Below, piece after piece: positions 36,601-55,518 of a DNA stretch of 64,000 nt. The stretch's first letter is position 1. Every line of letters starts with the position of its first letter. Source of the DNA: Syngnathus acus (Eukaryota > Chordata > Actinopteri > Syngnathiformes > Syngnathidae); assembly GCF_901709675.1 (NCBI RefSeq), contig NC_051104.1, positions 375,001-439,000 on the forward strand, written 5' to 3'. Below the pieces are notes generated by a model, which was given only the letters and a program-made list of their open reading frames with translations, was not told the origin of the DNA and ran no database searches. The translations under genes and the position numbers were made by a program.

Positions 36601-39600
36601 ACTGATGTCTTGATGGCTTTTTAAAAAAAAAAAATTTATGAGTTCGTCACATCACGTTAGCAAAGCCTTGCTGAATTGCAGGCTTTCATCTTTGGGCATT
36701 TAAAGTGTCACGTTCTCCTGTCACACTCAGTGAGCGGCCCTCCTCATTAACCGTAATGATGGCCAGTTCGGCGCGCTGCCGAGCGGAACGGCAGATGTGA
36801 GCAAGCCATCGCGTCTTGATGAACGAGTCACACTGGCTGATGGAAGAAGGTGTTGTCGACGGTGGGTTTACTTTCTGTATCATGTTTGCCCCCCGTTGTC
36901 AATCTAGATCTACCTACGTTTCCTCGACTATGAGATGGCTAACTCCAACGAGTGCAAGCGCAACTTTGTGGCAGTGTACGACGGTGGCAGGTAGGATTAT
37001 TTTTTAAATATGTTTTTGTAAGTGCTGCCTATTGAGATGTGATATTATTTGATGTCAAGATAAGATAAGTAGCTCTTATCTTTTTCCCGCACCACTGATA
37101 AAACTTTGATTGCTCAAAGTCCTTCATAACACTTTCCTACCTGCCTTAAATTGTCATTGGGCTGATCATTTATTACATACAGTATGAATGTATTTTTTCT
37201 TTTTTTTTTTTATCTCACCCAAGTTCGGTGGAGGACCTGAAAAGCAAGTTCTGTTCCACGGTGGCCAATGACCTCATGTTGGTGTCGACCCTCGGCGTCA
37301 TCCGGATGTGGGCAGATGAAGCTAGTCGAAAAAGCCGCTTCCGCATCCTTTTCACCACCTTCCAAGAACGTACGTTTTTTACAACATGACATAAGCCACC
37401 TTCTATTTGATCATTCGTTCATTCTTAAAGTCTCTAAAAAAAAGTTTCAGAATTTGGACAATGTGCGTGTCATTCAGTTAAGGCAGAAATAGACTCTCTG
37501 ATATCATCTCTGAGGTTTTGTGAAGTCAGTGTCACCATTGTAGGAGACCTTTTTACCAGGATGCGCTGTTGTCACGGCAACGCCTCTGCCTGAAGGCCAC
37601 AAGCATCACCAACACCGGCGGGGCTAGAGGAATTGCCGCGGGGGCAGTGCCCCTCCATCCCCCCACCCTTAATATATGTCATTTTTGTATGTAGAAGTTC
37701 TCCCATTTATTCAGTGACTTGTCATCATGGTATATGATGATGTAGGCGTGAATATGTTCATACAGATAGGATCAAAACTCATGAATAATAAGTGGACATA
37801 TTTTGACAAGTTGATCAAAATGAAGCAAAATGGGATTTAGCCTCACATTGCTGGACTTTGCTGCATAAACCTTGTTTTTGTTCCCGCAAGCGCTTTCTGC
37901 AGACACACTAATTATTTTCACCAGCGACTAATTTGGCAGATTAATTTGCGCCTCTGGTATCGACTGGGACACTACGTGTGGACAAAAGGGCACTTTTATT
38001 ACTGTACGTGTTGGTATTAACTTTGTGGAAGATCTTTGAGGATCACTCAACGGTTTACGAGAGGCGCCTTCATTGGTGAAAATCAAAGAAATTGGGCCGC
38101 GTCTTGCTGGTTGTTAGCAGCAAGCTAGCTGGATTTTTGCGAGAGACACGGTTCAAATCCGAATTTAAAACACACACAATAGGAATTGATTAAAATGTTT
38201 GGTTGTTTAAGTCTTGGTGGGGCAAAATGAGAAAAAGGTCACCTTGGCTTTCTATGACTTCATGATGATGTCACCTGAAACATTAGCGCACTAATTTTAT
38301 GACCACGTCGACGTGATGGGTTGCGCCGCCCTTGCGCTGACATCATCCACAGGCAGAGAGGCGGGATGGCCGTTTTAGGAGCAAGGCCATGCTAAAGGGG
38401 GGCTGAGGGTGGGCCATTTTCGGAATAGGATGGGTGGTGATGAGATAGATAGGAGCACCAAATGACAATTTTGTTGACGACCAAAGATCTCATTCCACAC
38501 ACATCAAGTAAAAGTGATTTTGAAGATGAGAGTGAAGGGCAAATACAAACAACAGATGGGTTTTGGGGGAACAGTCCCAAAAAGAAATGTAAATGACTTC
38601 CCTTGAACTGATTTGCACATTTTTAAGCAGCTTACAGATTTGGTGCTGTTAATAATGATGGGATTCAAGTGGGACGTGTATGGGGGGGGGGGGGGGGGGG
38701 GCAATATTTTAGGATAGCGTGAGCGAAATTGTTTCATTTGAGCTTTCTAATCTCTTCACTTTGACCACAAAAAAGTGTTCCGAATGAGTTCCATCCATTT
38801 CTCTGTTCCAGCTCCGTGTGATCCAGATGCCTTCTTCTGTCACAGTAACATGTGCATAAACAACACGCTGGTGTGCAATGGCCAGCAGAACTGTGTGTAC
38901 CCCTGGGATGAGAATCAATGTAAAGGTGAGATGTGTTAATTTACATCAGGAATAAATGATAACTCTTTTCAGGCGCACTTAATATCCTTTATTTTCTCCA
39001 AAATCTTGTCGAGATGAAGTTGAATGAAGTTTGACCAGTTCAAATGTATCTTTGACATCTATAGACGTCAATGGTCGTGAATGATTTATTCTGCGGAGAG
39101 TAAAACTTTCAGCCATGATCTCACACGATCTCTTGGTGCACAGAGATGACGAAAGCCAACATCCTGGACAACCTGAACAACACAAACGGGACCATCATCG
39201 GTGTCACGTGCTGTATCGTCCTTCTCCTCCTCATCATCTCCGTTATTGTTCAAATCAAGCAGCCTCGCAAAAAGTACATCCTCCGGCGCGAGGACTTTGA
39301 CCCCACCATGTTTCAAGAGGTCTTCGAGCCGCCTCACTACGAGCTGTGCACTTTGCGCAGCGCCACCGCCGCCACCTCAGCGGACTTGGTGGACCTAGCG
39401 GAGGACTTTGAGAACTACCACGCCCTCCGCCGTGCCTCCTCACGCTGCATCCACGACCACCACTGTGGCTCCTCCTCCAACCCGGGCTCGGCCCACATAT
39501 CCCAGCTGTCCCTCAGCGGACGAGGGAGCCGCGGCAACCTGAGCGCGCGGGACGCGGCGGCCGGCCTTCTGGCAGACCTCCCGCAGCCCCCCATGTCCGT

Positions 39601-40317
39601 GCGGCCCCTGCTGCCCAGCTCGGCCAACCGTCGGAGCATCTTGGTCATGAAGCACAGCTACTCGCAAGAGGGAGCCGACAACGGTTGTGACCTAGACGAC
39701 GACCTGGATGAAGTTCCAACCACCAGCCACCGACTTTCACGCCACGAAAAGGCAGTACAGCGGTCAGTATCCATCGATTTTTGATGAGGGGAGACTCTGG
39801 AATATTCCCCTTTCAGTTTGGATTATCCTCCTTAGTTGAATATTTTTTGTTTTCTGGTTCTCGAGGGCTGCTGTGTTCTAGATTTTTGCCTCCTCCGGCA
39901 CATGCAAACCATCTGGATCGTTATCAGGCTTCTTCTGAGCAGCAGCAGGGGAAACACGCATAAATGGTGGCCCTCGAGTACCGGATTTGGAAACAAATCA
40001 TTTTTTAATTCAATGATTAGTTTAAAATTCAGTGCCTCCAAAATCCAATCGCAATCCAGTTATTTTTCTAGCAATAGAAAATCAGACGTTGTTTGGCATT
40101 TAGCATAGAATAATATATTTATGTTAAAGCAAATACGTGATTTATTCTTGCATGCACTGCTCCTGACACTCGCTATTATTACTAGTCAAGGTTACATGCG
40201 GCGTGTGAGCCTGCCGACGCAAAGTAACATTAAAATACAGAGGCGTGACATTTCAGGTTCTGCCTCATTGGCTCTTTGAGCAAACACGAATCAGAGTACA
40301 ACACAACTAGGGTCTAA
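23632..40317 (+). CDS. neto1: Neuropilin and tolloid-like protein 1 (11 coding exons)
   Basis: Neto1 is a single-pass synaptic membrane protein that modulates kainate and NMDA-type glutamate receptors. Exons: 23632-23659, 23829-23885, 23961-24095, 24170-24418, 34335-34376, 34485-34612, 36908-36990, 37224-37369, 38812-38925, 39144-39762, 40257-40317. All junctions are GT-AG and phases match, giving 553 residues (human protein about 533). Order: signal peptide split over exons 1-2; CUB1 (about 41-156, CGTW...SPNYP); CUB2 (about 172-289); one LDLa module (about 290-327, six Cys, WDENQC calcium site); two N-glycosylation sequons; membrane span 344-363; and a long cytoplasmic tail. The tail ends EYNTTRV, whose TRV is the PDZ ligand I associate with Neto1 and not Neto2. 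Intron 4 is 9.9 kb. An unspliced exon 10 would instead end SVSIDF at 39784. Confidence 0.95.
27200..28058 (-). mobile_element. pogo/Tigger-like element, copy 2, with internal duplication
   Basis: The ends match copy 1 in reverse, with TA on both sides; the outermost C of the left end is lost. It is about 200 bp longer than copy 1 because a block of about 180 bp (from gtccgatcgcgca to gggagcttaatt) occurs twice in tandem, near 27369-27541 and 27542-27730. The [10 protein letters not shown] start is present on the minus strand near 27836. Confidence 0.8.
32827..32880 (+). repeat. (TG)n microsatellite
   Basis: TG repeat with CG interruptions, in neto1 intron 4. Confidence 0.85.
33538..33642 (+). 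repeat. (AC)n microsatellite
   Basis: Mostly pure AC repeat of about 100 bp, in neto1 intron 4. Confidence 0.92.
34613..36907 (+). other. neto1 intron 6
   Basis: It contains LINE reverse-transcriptase scraps on the minus strand (35273-35657). Nothing else was recognised. Confidence 0.6.
35273..35657 (-). pseudogene. LINE reverse-transcriptase fragment (L2/CR1-like)
   Basis: Two overlapping minus-strand frames carry typical LINE motifs: [12 protein letters not shown] (around 35600) and [18 protein letters not shown] (around 35450). In intact elements these are tens of residues further apart, so the intervening part is deleted. The catalytic YADD box was not found. Confidence 0.65.
37370..38811 (+). 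other. neto1 intron 8
   Basis: It holds an uninterrupted G-run of 19 bases at about 38683-38701. No other feature was recognised. Confidence 0.5.
40257..40317 (+). CDS. neto1: neto1 terminal micro-exon encoding the PDZ ligand
   Basis: This exon codes only the last 20 residues ([10 protein letters not shown]... ending TTRV) before TAA at 40315-40317. Its acceptor (acatttcag) is at 40248-40256, and the donor at 39763 (GTCAGT) interrupts an Arg codon. The coding part is too short to stand out on its own and was found by the conserved tail. Confidence 0.92.
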
Positions 40318-41439
40318 GAGACAATCTCAAGGTAAGCCCCCTTTGCTTCGTCTAACACTTTTGATGATGTATCTTGTGTTGTCGCCTTTTGCTTTGATGA
40401 ATGTTTTCCCTCTTTGTGTGTGTGTGTGTGTTTTTTTTTTACAATTTTTTTCTACGAAGATGGTTTTCTTGCTTGCAGCCATCTTGGAACTTGTGTGTTT
40501 GTTTGAACATAGAATGCTCAATTTTACTGCATGGTTGTTGTTTTTTCCCTGGTAGACAAACTGTAGATGCATTGGATGTTTGATCTGCATGGACTTGCTC
40601 GATTTATATTTGTTACCGGTCTTAATGTGTTAATCCTTTTGTCCCCCCCCCAACAGCACAAATGAGCAGCAGCTAGTAAAAAAAAATGATCTGATGTGGG
40701 ATTTGATACTAAACCATGTTACAGTTAAAGTGATACATCCTTGTCAGTGACCATATATTGTTAAGTCCACTGCCCATTTTGTACATAAATGATTTACAAT
40801 TGATAGTTAAAGCCATTGAAACGTTGTGGCGCGGTTCCCTCGGATACCGCTAGAGGAAGCCAATACACAACAATAAGGATCATCACTGCGCTAATTCTCA
40901 GTTTTTAACTTGTGTTCGGTTATGTCATATTTTACATGTCTAAGATTTACTGAGGTTGATCCCAGTGGATTTTATAGTCACTGGACACTTAAATAAATTT
41001 TTAGCATAAAAATCAATGTTCTGTTTAAAATACATGTCTCTGTGTATGTATGTGCGCACTCATGTTCTACATTGTGTGGCATTGTCTCCATCATGTAGAC
41101 ATCTTGAGAGTAGTGCAATCCGTGATGAGCCCGAGCAGGCATGAACTGACGGGTGACAAAGCGGACCCGGCGCGATGTGATGCGATGCTGAGGCTCGAAT
41201 GGACGCTTTGACGCAATGATATCCAAAGGATGTGATCGTGTGCAAAGATGAGCACAAAGAACTTGATGAAAATAGTTCATGACGTCATTCTTTGAATGAC
41301 GTTTGATGTTCATCCCATTTTGGTTCTTGTCTCCATAGAAAACAACAACAATCCATCTTATATAGCTTCTGGCTAAAATTAGGGTGATATTTCTTCAACT
41401 GTCACTGAGGACAAACTACTTATGATAAAGTATAGCATG
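40318..41439 (+). other. neto1 3' UTR and downstream sequence
   Basis: A possible polyadenylation signal AATAAA lies at 40992-40997, about 675 bases after the stop. A short (TG)n plus T-run lies at about 40416-40440. No further gene was recognised. Confidence 0.45.
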
Positions 41440-41802
41440 TGTCATGGAGCGGATGGAGCAGGGCGACCAAGTGCAGCTTAGACCAGGGTTTATTGTAGAA
41501 AACAAAACTAACAGACTCGGCAAACTGACATAACGCAACAAAACAACAAGAGGACTAACCGACAGGGATGTGAAACAAAAGACGTGAAGACATTACGAAA
41601 ACAGGAACCAAAAAGACATCAAGACAACAATGATCCGACGGGCCGTGAGAGGCAGACAGGACTTATATACTCACGACAGGTAACAAGAGGCAGGTGAGAA
41701 TAATCAAACTAATCATGGGCACACAGGAGGGGAAGGGCGAGCACACAGACAGAAACCATGACAACAGACACATAGTGGAACGGCTGGGGACGAGACGTGA
41801 CA
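41440..41802 (-). mobile_element. Solo LTR
   Basis: This 363-bp unit begins TGTCATGG and ends CGTGACA, a TG...CA pair with a short inverted repeat, and is flanked by an exact 5-bp duplication GCATG (41435-41439 and 41803-41807). Read on the minus strand it has a TATATAAG box at about 41661-41670, then AATAAA at 41494-41489, the order expected of U3 and R. No internal retroelement sequence flanks it, so it is probably a recombination remnant. Confidence 0.7.
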
Positions 41803-41807
41803 GCATG

Positions 41808-43252
41808 TGATCCAAATGAGTAGATTTATAGTTTTCTTAATAAAAAATTGGAGTATTACTAACACATACCATCAATGCAAGGCTGCACTTTTGCATGCTT
41901 TTTAATAGCCATTGAAATAGACCAGATAGACTATCAGAGACCGACCTCCCCCTCGCCCTCCCATGCTAATACATTAGACAGACAGTCCAAAAATGAAAAA
42001 TTGCATTGCATGCTAATAGTTGAAAATCATTGAATGCAAACCCAAACCTAATTCAATTTGGTTTTTTTGTTTTTCTTTGACTCTCATATTTCTAAGTTTG
42101 CTTGTCCCCTAATGATTGCCATAGGAAGCTGTATGGCTTTGTATCAAACCAGACTTTTTTACTTGAGCAAAATACAAATGTTTTTTAAAGTTATTCTAAC
42201 AATCCTTCAGGGCCGGTTCTAACGATTCTTTCTAACAGTCTTTTGAAATTGTATGCACACACTTACACTCTCTTCTTTTTTGCTCGACTTTCCCTCTGTC
42301 TTCACACAAAGTCAAACACTGGTCTGCAAGTAAATAGATGGAAACAGATATCTCGGTTCAAATAAGAAAGTCTGGACCTATTTATCAGAAGCAGGCCAGC
42401 CGGCAAATTTATATGAAAAAAAAAAAAGGAAAAAGTTTGCAAGGCCCAGGAAAGAAGGGAGTCGGAGTAATGGTGTTTTTATTTCTCTACAGATACATCA
42501 GATGCATCATTTTTCTGCATCTTGCCAAGTTTGACTGCATTTGGAGGTCACTCTCCCTTGTGAAGCTTCAGTGAACTAATATGCCTGAGTGATGTGATGG
42601 GTGGATGGGGGGGGGGGGGGGGGGTCTGCGGTATACGAATGTTTTCTTTGCTTCAGACCGCACAGGTTGCTGTATCTATGGACCACATCTGGCAAGGAAG
42701 AACTAGCCATGGAACATTGATAAAAGACTGAAACCAGAGAATACCTTTAATGTAAAGTCGTTCATCATTTTCATGCTTCAGTTAAACCTTTCATATTTAT
42801 TGAAAGGGCGAATGCTGTGTCATGTCTTAACAGTATATGTGTCGAAATGAAATTTATTCATTAATCACCCTTTATTTACTTGGCATACGTCCGGGCATTA
42901 TAATTCATTAGTTTGTCACTCTTTGTCATTACATGGTGCATTTATTTAAGAGAGGCTTTTCCATACTGATTTCATAATATAAAGAAAATGCTGGAAAGAA
43001 TATTTCAATAAACAAATGTTTACTGGTTAATTGTGATGAGTCGTAAATTTAGTCAATACGCAATAGATATATTTTCCCCCAAAATTGTTTTACGGAGAAC
43101 AAAAGATCAGCGTATTTGTCCATTAGGACTCAACTTCACATGATTCTTAGCGTGTGACGTATAATGTATGAGCCGGGATTAGTTCGGCAATAGTTCCCGG
43201 CGCACTCGTGTATTTTAATACGTTCAATACGAGCGTTTTATGCACATCGTTT
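41808..43252. other. No gene recognised upstream of timm21
   Basis: AT-rich sequence with a G-run at about 42608-42624. The last 100-200 bases presumably hold the timm21 promoter. Confidence 0.45.
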
Positions 43253-44591
43253 ATGTTAAGAAACCGAATAGTAATGGGGTACATGCAGATATTAAAAATC
43301 CTGCATCGAAATTTAAAGCCAACCGCGACGCAGACGTGCAGATTGACATCGGGCAATTTGTACCCACATACGCACAGAGCGGAATCAGCCTTTTCGAGTG
43401 TGACCTTCCACGGGAGGCTCGAACCTTTTGCGTGTAGCTGTCACGCTCTGTGCTGTATTCTGCAATCGCGCAGAGGTATTACTCTTGACTTCAGAGCGAG
43501 AAATAAAAACGAGGAGCGAGACGATGGACACAAGTCGCTCTACAAATACCAGAGTGGCAGCCCAAAGCTATCAGCTACACGCAAAGGTAAACAGTGCATT
43601 TTTGACACATTCTCTAGAAACTGAGAAGTGAAGGTTGTTGCAACTCTAAATTGCATTTTTAATAAAGTATTTGTTTTAAAATGTTTTACAGTGAAAAAGG
43701 CTGGCCGAGATGTCACCTATTTGATTGTTGTTCTCATCGGGCTTGGAGTGACAGGTAGAACAAACAATGCAACACATTCTTGAGAATCTGTCACAAACAA
43801 ACGCTTAGCAGCTCATTTTGCTATTCGGACATATTTAATGAGGCCATTATTGCGGGTGGTACAGGTGGTCTTCTGTACGTGGTCTTCCAAGAACTATTTT
43901 CTTCCTCCAGTCCAAATAAAGTCTATGGAAAAGCATTCAACAAAGTCAGATTAGACCCAGAGGTAGGGAACACTTTAATTCATAAAGACGGCACATTTGT
44001 GGTTCTTTACACGTAAAGGCATGTTTCATGGATCCTGGAGCGTTGCTTTATTGTTGCTGTTTTGAAATACAGGTCATTGGTGCATTCGGAGAACCAATCA
44101 AGTGTTATGGTGAGACAACTCGTCGGGGAAGAAGGCAACAGATCAGGTTGGGAATATGAAAGCAGAACCATGTGCCAGACAAAACATGTGAATGACTCAA
44201 GCCAGTTTATGTTTTTCTGCTGTAGTCATATGGAGTATCTGAAGGATGGACTCAAGCACATGAGACTCAAGTTTTACATTGAGGGATCCGAACCGGGGCT
44301 TAAAGGCACAGTGCACTCTGAGTCAAAAGAGGTTTGTATTATTCATTTGGTCAACAAGATTATGAGCGATACATTTCAATGTCATGCATGAATCCATTAT
44401 ATCAGCAGGCTAAATTATAAATACTGCTATAGTATTTGTAAGGCCACATTTGAATTTTGAAATCAATTATGTCATAAAAAAAAAATCTTCTTTTGCAGAA
44501 TCCTGAAACTGGGAAATATGAGTTTCGCTACATATTTGTGGATGTAGACACATACCCAAGGCGGACCATCATTGTAGAAGATAACAGCTAA
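43253..44591 (+). CDS. timm21: Mitochondrial import inner membrane translocase subunit Tim21
   Basis: Tim21 sits in the mitochondrial inner membrane. It binds Tom22 and links the TIM23 translocase to respiratory-chain assembly. Exons: 43253-43586, 43692-43754, 43865-43962, 44073-44146, 44226-44331, 44499-44591; all GT-AG with matching phases, giving 255 residues (human protein about 248). The first exon encodes a basic, Ser/Thr-rich presequence that is poorly conserved, so the ATG at 43253 is chosen as the first in frame. A membrane span follows at about 118-138 ([17 protein letters not shown]). The intermembrane-space domain is well conserved: [57 protein letters not shown] signals lie at 44732 and 44747. 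Its place beside neto1 agrees with synteny on human 18q22. Confidence 0.95.
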
Positions 44592-46151
44592 AACCAAAAT
44601 CAAACAACAAAATGACCGCACGATTTAGTGAAGCTATTTGACTGGCGTACAATTGATCGTGTCTTTGTGTATTTTGTATGTGATAAAAATGTGAAAACAG
44701 CTGAGGATACAGATCTGATATTGCTTTACTGATTAAAAGTGTTTGCATTAAACATCAACAATTACATGATTTAAACTTAGGGAAAAGCAATATCTTTCTT
44801 TTGGGGGTACACCTTTTCGACGTCAACAAAGCCTGAGATTGTTGTTTTCCCAATAATGGCCACAGAACAGGGACAAAGCGTCGACTAAAAACCTGATAAT
44901 CTGCTATAATTGTAAAGGCTTAAATCGGTGTTCTTAATCGATTACTGTAGTGCAATTCCGTCCAAATCATTGCTGTAATTTAATTGACGTTTTATGCAAC
45001 TTATTATTGGCATCTGTACATTATTTCTTTATCCGTCGACCATATGTGGCATTCTGAGACCCTCGCGAATGTTAGAACTACTCTTGAGATCATGCTTGAG
45101 AAAGTCTTTCCGCCTCCCGTGATTCTATCGCCATGGCGTGAGTTTGAGCAATTATTACTGACAAAACACAACAAGTTATTTGTAAATTTAGAAGAAAAGG
45201 GCGAGTTTGTTTTCATCTTAAAACCTAATTATTCACACGCATGACGGTGGTTGAATCCAGCAATTTCCGATTATCTCTGAAGGCAACAAATGAAACCCCG
45301 CCCACTGGAGTGGGAGGTGTCGAAAGTAGGCACTGGGATGTGCTGGGTTAACACAATGCTAAACCAAACTACGAGATGTGTTACATTTTTCCTGTTATTC
45401 TAAGTCATACATATTTTACCGAGTAAGTACCAAGTGCTTTCGCGGAATTACATTGGAAACGCTTGCATATTAGATGGTTTCCAGGTGTTTTTTTCTGTGG
45501 AATGGTTTGGTAAACGGAAGCGGTTTTCAGTGTTTGTGGCCTGCTTTCTGAGCTTCGGCTCCTCTCTGGAGCTTCCCTGGCATCTCATCAGCGCATAAGA
45601 AGCAGGCAATGATCGACCTCGGCGGCTAACTAACCAAGTAGTGTACGTTCATGGCGCTGCATTAAAGTAAGTCCTTCATATTTGCTGGTTTGGGGAAAAG
45701 TTTGATGTCAGATAGCTTGGGCTGCTATCTTGTCGTTTCCAACAGCTGTGTTTAGTGATTCGTGTCAACGCTTAATATCGTTTATTTTTATTGAAAAGTA
45801 ATGCGTGTGATGAATATAAATGACTATAGAGCGCGTGGTGTGTTCGAGAGCAATTGGCTGTGATTCCGTTTTTTTGTGCGTTGGTGAATCAGTGGTGTCC
45901 AAACTGCGGTCCGAGTCCGTCCGACGTCCCGAAGAATAATTTCCAATAACACGTCTCTAAACTAACATTTCTGTTTCCTTTTTTTCATATGCAATCACCA
46001 TTTTAATTATTACATGACTGTTTGTTGTTTTTGATTTTGTAAGAATGACAAATCAGAATATCTTTGATGTTTTATTTGTCCTAACTTGGATTTCTATTTA
46101 CAACAAAATCAGCGATGAAAGCTAGCACCCAGTGATTGAAGTCCCACCAAA
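44592..46151 (+). other. Region between timm21 and the PPPY gene
   Basis: It includes the timm21 3' end. A possible non-coding first exon of the next gene ends at 45666 before a GTAAGT donor, with an acceptor (aaaatcag) at about 46105-46112. A lone hAT left end, CAGTGGTGTCCAAACTGCGG, lies at 45890. Confidence 0.45.
45890..45960 (+). mobile_element. Truncated hAT end
   Basis: CAGTGGTGTCCAAACTGCGG matches a common fish hAT terminus. No right end or target duplication was found. Confidence 0.45.
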
Positions 46152-47366
46152 ATGGAGCTGTACTGGTATATGTGCGTATAATTATTAATATCAACATAAA
46201 TAAGTATGAACAATTTTGAGTTTTTGTGACCCTACTTATCATTCCAGAGTGGTCATAGTGTTCATCATCATCAAGATCTTCTTCTATGTGTGCTGGTACC
46301 GCTCGAGACAGAGGCAGCTGGCTGCATACCTGAGCAACCCCCGCAATGCCCAGATAGTCATCGTTGGAGGGAGGGCGTACCTCCATCAAATGTGCGAGCG
46401 ACAGAGTGTAAGTCCCAACATTTGTGCCTCTGGGCTATATTTTGTATCATTTATTTGGCCTAAAGTTTGTGAACAGTGGTTTGTGGACGTGTTTCTCTGC
46501 ATAATCACTGTGTCTGAGGAACACCGGCAAATAGCAACCGTTATGTGTGACTCATTGAAGGCATTTCCTGTTTGTCTTAACGTTTCGCCCACATTGCATT
46601 TGTTATGACTAAAGATCCCAGTCAGTGATATTTTCAACATTTATTTTTGCTGTATTTTACAAATGCAAATCTTTGTCAATCAAATAGGTTCTCGACGACA
46701 TGCTGATATTTGTTACTTTTCTTTCCTTCATAACCATCACAGCAAAAATGTAATGCTAACATGTCAGGTTTGCTAACGTGTGGCCTGAAGCAAAGCAAAA
46801 AAAAGAACACAATGTTTGCAGTAAAACCAGCACATCCCCTATTAGTATTCTCATTGTATATGCATGCGTTGGGTGGTGTTGAACTTATGAATAGTAAAAT
46901 GGATCTCATTGACTTTTTAGTTGTCTTCTCTCCCTCCGTAGCAAACCTCACTCTGGCCAAGTTGGTACGGCGTACCTGATGACCTGTCACAAGAAGAGCC
47001 CTCCACGGCGCTGCCACCTGCTGCATCCTTCTCCCATCTGGACATGCCACCGCCATATGATGCCGCCGTGTCCGAAGGTAGCGCGCTCAACTGATGACAC
47101 AATATGTACCTGGCTTTTCATCTCAATTGCTCCCCTGCTTTCCTTTTTCAGAGGATGATCTGAAACCGCCTCCCTACAGCGAGTGTGCTCACGCCGTCGA
47201 GACCGATGCGCCTCAACCCTCCAATCGCACGCCTCTCATCTCCGAAGGAGGCGACTCCAGTAGCTCCAGCGAGGCCCCGCCCCCTTATTCGCAGTCTCCC
47301 CAGCCCCGTACACAAGAAGGCCTTGTGAGCTGCACAGAGGCGCATTCTGAGAACATGCCTGTCTAA
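46152..47366 (+). CDS. Small single-pass membrane protein with three PPPY motifs
   Basis: I do not recognise the family name. Exons: 46152-46171, 46248-46407, 46942-47077, 47152-47366; GT-AG with matching phases, 176 residues. The first coding exon has only 20 bases (MELYWY plus two bases). Its donor GTGCGT was chosen because it alone gives an in-frame join without a stop. The N-terminus is a hydrophobic span (about residues 4-23, WYIVVIVFIIIKIFFYVCWY) followed by a basic RSRQRQ, so a type III membrane protein with a cytoplasmic tail is likely. The tail carries PPPY at 96-99, 111-114 and 148-151, the ligand of NEDD4-family WW domains, and a Ser-rich acidic stretch. A role as ubiquitin-ligase adaptor or substrate is inferred. 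AATAAA at 48487-48492 may end the transcript. Confidence 0.8.
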
Positions 47367-48869
47367 TTGAATACCAGTTTGTCTTTTCCTCCAGATAAAC
47401 CTTTGCCCCACTGCTGGAGCTAGAGAGAGGACTGCGGGTGGCATTGGGCTCCCCTGAAGTATGCTTGGACCCTCCCCCCCAAGGTGCCAGGCCAGACTTT
47501 TGGGTATTTTCCGGGTATTGTCACCCATTCCCCGAAAGGAACATATTAGGAATCTTTATCAATGGTTTCTGAAGAATTATTTGGTTTGTTTAAAAAAATG
47601 ATTTGCGGACCCACTCGGATATCTTGATGAGGTTTAAGTGTGAGTGGTTAAGGGCTTCTACTTTTTTGTTTTTCCCGAAATACTGCAAAATGATAACTTA
47701 CCAAAAATAGTTCAGCATCTTTTTATAACCTACATGAATCTACCACAGGTTGGTCAGATCAATTTCTGTTATCATTACCATAAGATTTGGATTTAGTTTC
47801 ACTGCATTTCAAAGTAAACTTTGCTTGAAGTTTTGCCTCTTGTTTTTTATACACATTTTCAGTTTAAATGTAGTTGACGGTGGTGAAATTGTCATCGTTT
47901 TGTATTGTGGCGACAAATCAATCGTGGTCTTTTTAAAATGTAAAGGGAGGCAATGTGCAAAAATGTAGCTTAGAATGCAGACGCATGATGTCTGAATCTA
48001 TATCCAAGCGTCGGTGATCTAGTGTCTCTTCATCCAGTTTACCTTCCTGCTTATTTGGAACACATCTCAGTTCAAATTACTCACCAGGTTGGGATTTTTT
48101 GACAGTTGCTTCTTATTTCTTTTCACCATATTTTTTTTGTGGGGGGGGGTCAACTTGTGCATTAAACTTGTTGATATTACTGTATGTGTCATTTATTTGT
48201 TTTGACTACTTTATAAGTAGTATTTGGGGAACTGAACTGCCACAACATTAAGTTGTTGTAGCCCTCATGCTCGCTAACTGGTTTTGCAGTTCATCAGCAA
48301 GCTTTGTAAACGCCTGATAACCTTCGTGATTTGAAACAGACGTGTAGAATGAGGGATAATATCTAAAACTTTTGTTATCCAGCATTTAATGGAAGTACCT
48401 AAGTTACTATCGTATTTATAGAGATCGTCTGCCAGAGGGCAGTGTCGCTCTACTGTTAGTTGTATTTATGCCTTGAACCAGTTTGGAATAAAAACAAAAA
48501 AATGGCACGGAGATTGGTGCTAAAATAACATACATTTACCAACCTCATCGGAATAGTTGGAGAGGAAAAAAACAGCCAGACTAATATGTTTTTCCTTTTT
48601 TATTATTCAAAACGGAAAAAACAGACATTAGGTCTTTAAATCAAGTTAATTTGTTTAGTAACTGAAAAAACGAAAACAGCTCTATGATACCCACTTATAT
48701 GATATAATAAAAGTAAACGATATCCTTTTATGGCAACTCCAGCACAGCTTCTAGATTTACTGCGTTGTCATAGTCACCATTCACTGAGAAGAACACGAAG
48801 AAGAAATTCATTAATGATGATTAACCAATAAGGATCATTGCGCATGTTTACTCACACATGGATGATCAT
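47367..48869. other. Convergent 3' ends of the PPPY and Xin genes
   Basis: No other gene is seen. The plus-strand signal AATAAA (48487-48492) and the minus-strand signal AATAAA (48604-48599) lie about 110 bases apart and face each other, so the two transcripts nearly meet or overlap. Confidence 0.5.

Positions 48870-55518
<6,649 letters not shown>

Noticed and set aside
39144-39784. Naming the CUB gene neto2
   Set aside because: The TRV-ending tail and the RQCIELHF and DPDF blocks match Neto1, and the neighbour timm21 supports 18q22 synteny.
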